Positions 59,721-64,000 of a DNA stretch of 64,000 nt are shown piece by piece. The stretch comes from a bacterium. GTDB lineage: Bacteria; SAR324; XYD2-FULL-50-16. Numbering within the stretch: position 1 is the stretch's first letter; each line of letters opens with the position of its first letter. The DNA lies in assembly GCA_018829445.1 (NCBI GenBank), contig JAHJTV010000093.1, positions 1 through 64,000 on the forward strand. Reading direction: 5' to 3'. The translations under genes were made by a program, and so were the position numbers. The notes below the pieces were generated by a model, which saw only the letters and a list, made by a program, of their open reading frames with translations, did not search any database and had not been told where the DNA came from.

Positions 59721-60395
59721 TCAGTTTTTAACTATCAATTGGTAATAGTCGTCAATCAGGACATTCAGTTGATCTTCGGTGATGAGCAGAATTCGCTCAA
59801 TGTGTCGGGAAAAAAGATTAAAAGCGATCAATGCGGGAATTCCAATGCAGAGTCCCGTTACTGTCGTGAACAAAGCCTCCGAAATACCTGAAGAGAGAGC
59901 ACTTATTTTTGCTTCACCAATGGCGGAGAGACGTGAAAATACCTCCACCATTCCCAGTGCTGTTCCCAAAAGCCCAAACAGGGGTGCAATCCCGGCAATT
60001 GTATCCAAGAAAACCAACCCTCTTTCCAACCTGTGCTTTTCCTTTCTGGCAAGATCAGCCAGACGTTCTTCCAGCCTTTCTTTAGGCAAAGGTAAATGAC
60101 CTTCGATTGAAAACAGTATCGCCCCCAGGATTGAACCTGATTTACGACGGGGAAGCTCCATTCTGCTCATTTCAAAATCAAACCATCTTTTCCAGGCATT
60201 GAACTGCTTTTTTGAAACCAGTCGATTCATCCTCAAGCTTAACAGTCGTTCAACAATGATAAGCAGTGCAATAAAAGAACAGATGCCCAAGGGAATCATC
60301 ATGACACCACCTTTTTCCAGAATGATCTTAATTTGATCCAGTGTTTCGGGACTAAAAAAAGGAAGTACCGATAGTAAACGCGATATCATTTCCAT
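59721..60395 (-). CDS. exbB: ExbB/TolQ/MotA-type proton channel protein
   Basis: The 224-residue protein has three membrane segments: GGVMMIPLGICSFIALLIIV near the start, and TIAGIAPLFGLLGTALGMVE then ALFTTVTGLCIGIPALIAFN in the second half, as in ExbB/TolQ. It forms the proton channel with ExbD. ATG 60395 was preferred over a TTG at 60401. It is the first gene of exbB-exbD-tonB. No receptor gene is adjacent. Confidence 0.9.
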   Translation of the reverse strand: MEMISRLLSVLPFFSPETLDQIKIILEKGGVMMIPLGICSFIALLIIVERLLSLRMNRLVSKKQFNAWKRWFDFEMSRMELPRRKSGSILGAILFSIEGHLPLPKERLEERLADLARKEKHRLERGLVFLDTIAGIAPLFGLLGTALGMVEVFSRLSAIGEAKISALSSGISEALFTTVTGLCIGIPALIAFNLFSRHIERILLITEDQLNVLIDDYYQLIVKN

Positions 60396-60821
60396 ATCCA
60401 AACTTTTAAGGAAGATTGACCCTGTGGTTTTTTATCCAATACTAAGAACAAGGTCAGGATTGTATAAGGTAAAATCAGGTAAGTACACCGAACTGAAATA
60501 CGGTTTGTTTTAATAAACGCAATGGTAGCTTATCCGAAAAAAAAATTAAAGATGATAACCAAGGTAATCTTCAGTACATCGATGTACTCTTTTTCGACCT
60601 GGATATCAACTGTATCAAGTCTTGATGCTAAATAAGAAATGTGTGGAAAATATGAAGGATGATTTTTGATCATGGTTTGTAATTTTTTCCTATTTCATAT
60701 AATCACTGTTTTCAGGGCTGGTTGATTGCTCATTCAACAAAAAAAGATCTTCAAAAGCTCACAGCTTCTTTTAAATTCCTAAAATAACAGCATAGTACGA
60801 ATTTTATTATTTAGTACTATT
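60396..60821. other. intergenic region with weak hairpin
   Basis: About 425 bases between exbB and the end of the 1005-residue gene, both leftward. At 60778-60826 CCTAAAATA and a later GTACTATTTTAGG form an imperfect inverted repeat overlapping the upstream gene stop; it may be a terminator. The exbB promoter should lie within this region. Nothing else is recognised. Confidence 0.4.
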
Positions 60822-63800
60822 TTAGGACAAATCCGCCAGCTTATGTAACATTTGAATTAAACTCTCAGCCTGTGAGTCATCACAGCATTCCTGCCTAAGC
60901 ACTGATAAAAAAGTGTTATAGTGAGTTGTTTCTTTTAAATAGTCGCCCAAACCACCTTTCTTAATCTGGATTCTGGTCTCATAGGCTGCATTGGGACTAT
61001 ATTGGCAGGCAAACCTGAATGCTGCTAAACTGATGGTTTCATCACACCAGTCAAAATGGTCGTAAAGGTCAAAAACTAATTCCGAAACACAAAGAGGTTC
61101 ATTCCCTGATTCAACCAGTTGACTTTTCAGATAGGATATCAAAACACGGATGAACCTCTTGTCAGATAAAACCAGGCATTGGATGGCATGGAAGAAACAA
61201 GGTGTGGTCTCACTATACCAGAGAGGCCCAGTAGCAGTTTTCATGAGTTTTTTTGCAGTTTGTTCCAACAAATCAGCCGAGATTGGAGTTAATTTAATTC
61301 TGCCAAAATAGTCAATTTCGGAAAATGTTCCTGTGGAATGATTAAATCCGAACCGGAGGATTTCCTCATATATAAGGTTTTCAAATTTATCGAGTAATCG
61401 ATCAATCTGCAAGAAGGCATCTTTCTGCCCCTCTTCTTCAAAGTTGGTAATATATACCGCTGCAACCTTGAGTTCAGCCTCAAATTGACTATTGCTGTCA
61501 ATAAAGTTATCTGAGTTATGTTGCCACATGTTTGAAAGTGGCGGGGATGTCTGCAAATCACTTTCGCCTTTCTTATCCAGATCGAAATTATACAATCCCA
61601 GATTTGCATATTTGATTTTAGTTTCTATTTCTTTATATTCCAGATTTAATTGGCTTAACCTATTAATCTGTTTGTCATTTAACTGAAGATTTAACATGTG
61701 ATTGTATTCAATTTGATTGATTTCATTTTGCAGGGTGAATTTTCTTCTGTGCAAATCATCCAGCTGCTGTTGAACAAGCTCTTCGTTGGGGCTTGCAGTT
61801 TCATTCAGTACCTGTATCAATTCTTTTAGTGTCAGGTATCCCGCTCCTTTTACTTCGGCACCTGCACTGATCAAAAGATTTATGATCTCCCTGTTATTAA
61901 CCTCAAAAGCCAGTTCCAAAGCAGTTAAGTCGAAATCGGGATGAATTATACTTAAATCGGGCATGAGTGTTAAAGCTTCCCTCACCTTTGCAGTATCTTC
62001 AGATTCGACGGCATTGAATAAAGAATCTTCAAGGGGTAGAAGAATTGAGAAATTCTCTTCAACAAGAGAGAGATACAGAGTGTGATTCTTAAAATACGTT
62101 TTGTTTTCAGGCTGGGAAAAAAACTGTTTAAATTCAGGGGAATCAAGATAACGTTGAAGCTGTTCAATACCACGTTCATTTTGGAAATAAGCTCTGGTTA
62201 AAATCAGGTTCACCGTATCCTGGCACCAACCGTATTTTTCTATCACCTGATCAATAAGTTGCCCCGGTTCCTCTTTCTCTTTTTGAGAATCCACAAGGCT
62301 GCCCAGATATGAGACCAAGACAGGCAGGTACGATTTTTCGGAAAAAACAAGTTGCCTGACGGCGAAAAACGCGGTGGGAAAATCATCATTGAACCAAAGG
62401 GGTTTGTCAAAAAGGATTAAATTTTCAACGTACTCTTTTATTAAATCAAGTAATTGATGATGTTCAGCAACCATTCCGAAAAAAGTATCTTCAGAGATAA
62501 TCCGGTTGTGACAATGAAATTTAAACCTTAGAAGATGACCATCTCTGATAGCATCAGCCTCTTTAGAAAGACAGACAAGCTGCTCCAAAGTCTGCTGCAA
62601 CGATTCAACCCTGTCAGCAGATTCAATATTGAGATGATTCCATGAAAAATCTTTAAATCCTTCATCTGAACTATCCTGTCCAGTGTCAGCACAGTTCTCC
62701 CATTGGATTTCAATGATCTCTTCATCCGAATCAAAATCGCCAATACTGGCATCAATTGTGGCCGGAGGAGATCCAAAAGTGACAAATGACTCATCAGGAC
62801 TTAACTTCAGTGGAGTGTCAAAACCGGTTAGAAAATAACGACTGGAAGTTTTATTCACGTTATCTCCCGGGTGAGCAATAAGGGGTAATCTTTTCTGTCC
62901 GTCCAAAGAGAGCCGTCTCAAGAGACCATGTTGAAACGTAATCCATATGGACTTGTCTTTCTGGCTATAGGCAAATGAATCAAAACGTTCCATGAACTCA
63001 TCCCTGACATCTTTATACTCATCAGCATGGGGGGAAAGCTCAAAGCAGGATAATGCGTATCCGGGATCATCATCTTCAAACACATCTGTCGCAAGAAAAT
63101 CCCTGGCTGCAATCAATCTCTTTTTTTCTCCGGTTTCAAGATCAAATACCATTATTTTGGCTGAATACAGGGTTCCTGCTTCACCCGTTTTAATCTCTAT
63201 GTTTTCATAGGAGGGTCTGATACCGATCCCAAGATCCGGGCAGAACAGCACGGGCGGATCGGAAAAATTTCCGCTGGGTGATGGCGTAAGCGCTATATAT
63301 GTGGTTTTACCGGAGATAAGGTCTATTTGTGCAAATCCATCTCTACTATCCGGACTGTTCAACCCGCCTGCAGGAATGTACGCAATAACCTGGGATTCTC
63401 CGTAGTTTGAGAGGGTATTTACGCGATTAATATTCAAACAATTATGGGTTGCAAGGATTTTGCCCGAATTGAGATCGAAGCTGGCTATTGTTACATGTGT
63501 GTCTTTTACTGAGGAGTAGGCTATTACGCCGGCAGTTTTTGATTCGCAGGTGACAGCGCCCCATAATTGTGAAGCGTTTAATTCAATTTTTTCCCATTCA
63601 GCTTTAGCCTGCAAATCAAAGAAACAAATAGTTGCCTTTTTATCAATTGATAACAGGGTTTTTGAATCTATTATCTCTGCAAATTCTATAGCCGGATTAT
63701 TGTTTTCCGGCATTATTTCCCAGTAGAGATCATAATACGAATTGGACCTTAGCCTAAAAACCTGGAGATATCCACAAACCCCCGGTGTTGTCTTTATGAC

Positions 63801-63839
63801 GGGAATAAATTCTGCCTGATTGTACCCGGGAAAGTACAT
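60822..63839 (-). CDS. large multi-domain protein with ankyrin repeats and internal duplication
   Basis: The 1005-residue protein has no signal peptide. Residues ~40-390 are beta-rich with a repeating pattern (IASFDLNSGKILATH, AQIDLISGKTTYIAL, MVFDLETGEKKRLIAA), consistent with a beta-propeller. Residues ~605-680 carry ankyrin-like sequence (LTALELAFEVNNREIINLLI then SAGAEV). A coiled coil follows (about 700-760). A ~150-residue helical module occurs twice, at ~436-580 and ~825-980, sharing LLRFKF/ILRFGF, PLWF/PLWY, AVRQLV/AIQCLV, VLVSYL/VLISYL and WCQDT/WCDET. A scaffold or sensor role is plausible; the family is not known to me. Confidence 0.7.
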   Translation of the reverse strand: MYFPGYNQAEFIPVIKTTPGVCGYLQVFRLRSNSYYDLYWEIMPENNNPAIEFAEIIDSKTLLSIDKKATICFFDLQAKAEWEKIELNASQLWGAVTCESKTAGVIAYSSVKDTHVTIASFDLNSGKILATHNCLNINRVNTLSNYGESQVIAYIPAGGLNSPDSRDGFAQIDLISGKTTYIALTPSPSGNFSDPPVLFCPDLGIGIRPSYENIEIKTGEAGTLYSAKIMVFDLETGEKKRLIAARDFLATDVFEDDDPGYALSCFELSPHADEYKDVRDEFMERFDSFAYSQKDKSIWITFQHGLLRRLSLDGQKRLPLIAHPGDNVNKTSSRYFLTGFDTPLKLSPDESFVTFGSPPATIDASIGDFDSDEEIIEIQWENCADTGQDSSDEGFKDFSWNHLNIESADRVESLQQTLEQLVCLSKEADAIRDGHLLRFKFHCHNRIISEDTFFGMVAEHHQLLDLIKEYVENLILFDKPLWFNDDFPTAFFAVRQLVFSEKSYLPVLVSYLGSLVDSQKEKEEPGQLIDQVIEKYGWCQDTVNLILTRAYFQNERGIEQLQRYLDSPEFKQFFSQPENKTYFKNHTLYLSLVEENFSILLPLEDSLFNAVESEDTAKVREALTLMPDLSIIHPDFDLTALELAFEVNNREIINLLISAGAEVKGAGYLTLKELIQVLNETASPNEELVQQQLDDLHRRKFTLQNEINQIEYNHMLNLQLNDKQINRLSQLNLEYKEIETKIKYANLGLYNFDLDKKGESDLQTSPPLSNMWQHNSDNFIDSNSQFEAELKVAAVYITNFEEEGQKDAFLQIDRLLDKFENLIYEEILRFGFNHSTGTFSEIDYFGRIKLTPISADLLEQTAKKLMKTATGPLWYSETTPCFFHAIQCLVLSDKRFIRVLISYLKSQLVESGNEPLCVSELVFDLYDHFDWCDETISLAAFRFACQYSPNAAYETRIQIKKGGLGDYLKETTHYNTFLSVLRQECCDDSQAESLIQMLHKLADLS

Positions 63840-64000
63840 GCTAATCTCAAATTTTGGATTTTTTAAAGAGTGATCCTTTATTTGTTTCCATTATAATTAA
63901 CTGGCCAGTCAATTGCCAGTGTACTGTAACATTTGTGGAGAATTTTGAGGAAAGTGAAAAGAAAGGGAAACAGCTTTCCTTCCAGGGGAAGAAATCTGGA

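Noticed and set aside
1..64000. tRNA, rRNA, CRISPR arrays, prophage or integrase modules
   Set aside because: I looked for T-loop-like GTTCGAATC sequences, regularly spaced repeats and integrase or transposase motifs and found none that held up; a GATTCGAATCC near 2350 lies inside the dehydrogenase gene.

Overview
The window looks like one contiguous stretch of a Gram-negative chromosome with modest GC and many A/T-rich intergenic stretches. Gram-negative signs are lpxD, an ExbB-ExbD-TonB operon, an outer-membrane beta-barrel protein and many signal-peptide proteins. No rRNA, tRNA, CRISPR array, prophage or intact transposase was seen. The style (many receiver and hybrid-kinase proteins, an apparent UGA-encoded selenoprotein, acyl-CoA dehydrogenase/crotonase/CoA-transferase genes) suggests a deltaproteobacterium in the broad sense (Desulfobacterota or SAR324-like). 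That placement is inference.

Layout. 0-11 kb: a REP-like palindrome, adenosine-specific kinase, crotonase, an unusual zinc dehydrogenase, CutA, a small HTH regulator facing an antiporter/PtsN-like/P-II-like operon, an acyl-CoA dehydrogenase and a hybrid histidine kinase. 11-13.3 kb: a gene-poor stretch holding a HesB/IscA-like gene with an in-frame TGA (probable selenocysteine) followed by a fitting stem-loop, a 27-residue membrane peptide, and coding fragments broken by TAG. 13.3-20 kb: a PI3/4-kinase/HipA-like protein, a DHH phosphoesterase, hisC, an RRM protein, a beta-barrel protein, cmk and a CheW-like protein. 20-34.6 kb: mostly housekeeping genes (HEAT protein-dxs, amidase, cysM, radical SAM, rsmE, transaldolase, M16 peptidase, aroA, MBL protein, TerB-like, lpxD). 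34.7-44.1 kb: a secreted murein-enzyme-like protein, lexA, SPOR-like and STAS proteins, then a leftward VKOR / CoA-transferase-GNAT / Usp group.

44.8-52.4 kb is the most unusual part: a receiver-HATPase protein and a cNMP-fold/kinase/receiver protein are followed on the same strand by two ~730-residue paralogous proteins that I cannot assign to any family. 52.4-64 kb: argH, an AI-2E family permease, three orphan receivers, tonB-exbD-exbB, and a 1005-residue cytoplasmic protein with a propeller-like N-terminus, ankyrin repeats and an internally duplicated ~150-residue module.

Working links: HEAT-dxs and exbB-exbD-tonB are clear operons. The antiporter, the PTS-IIA-like protein and the P-II-like protein probably form a regulated ion-transport unit. 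The two signalling proteins at 44.8-47.5 kb may act on the unknown paralogues. Start sites were moved inward wherever a ribosome-binding site or family alignment supported a later start.
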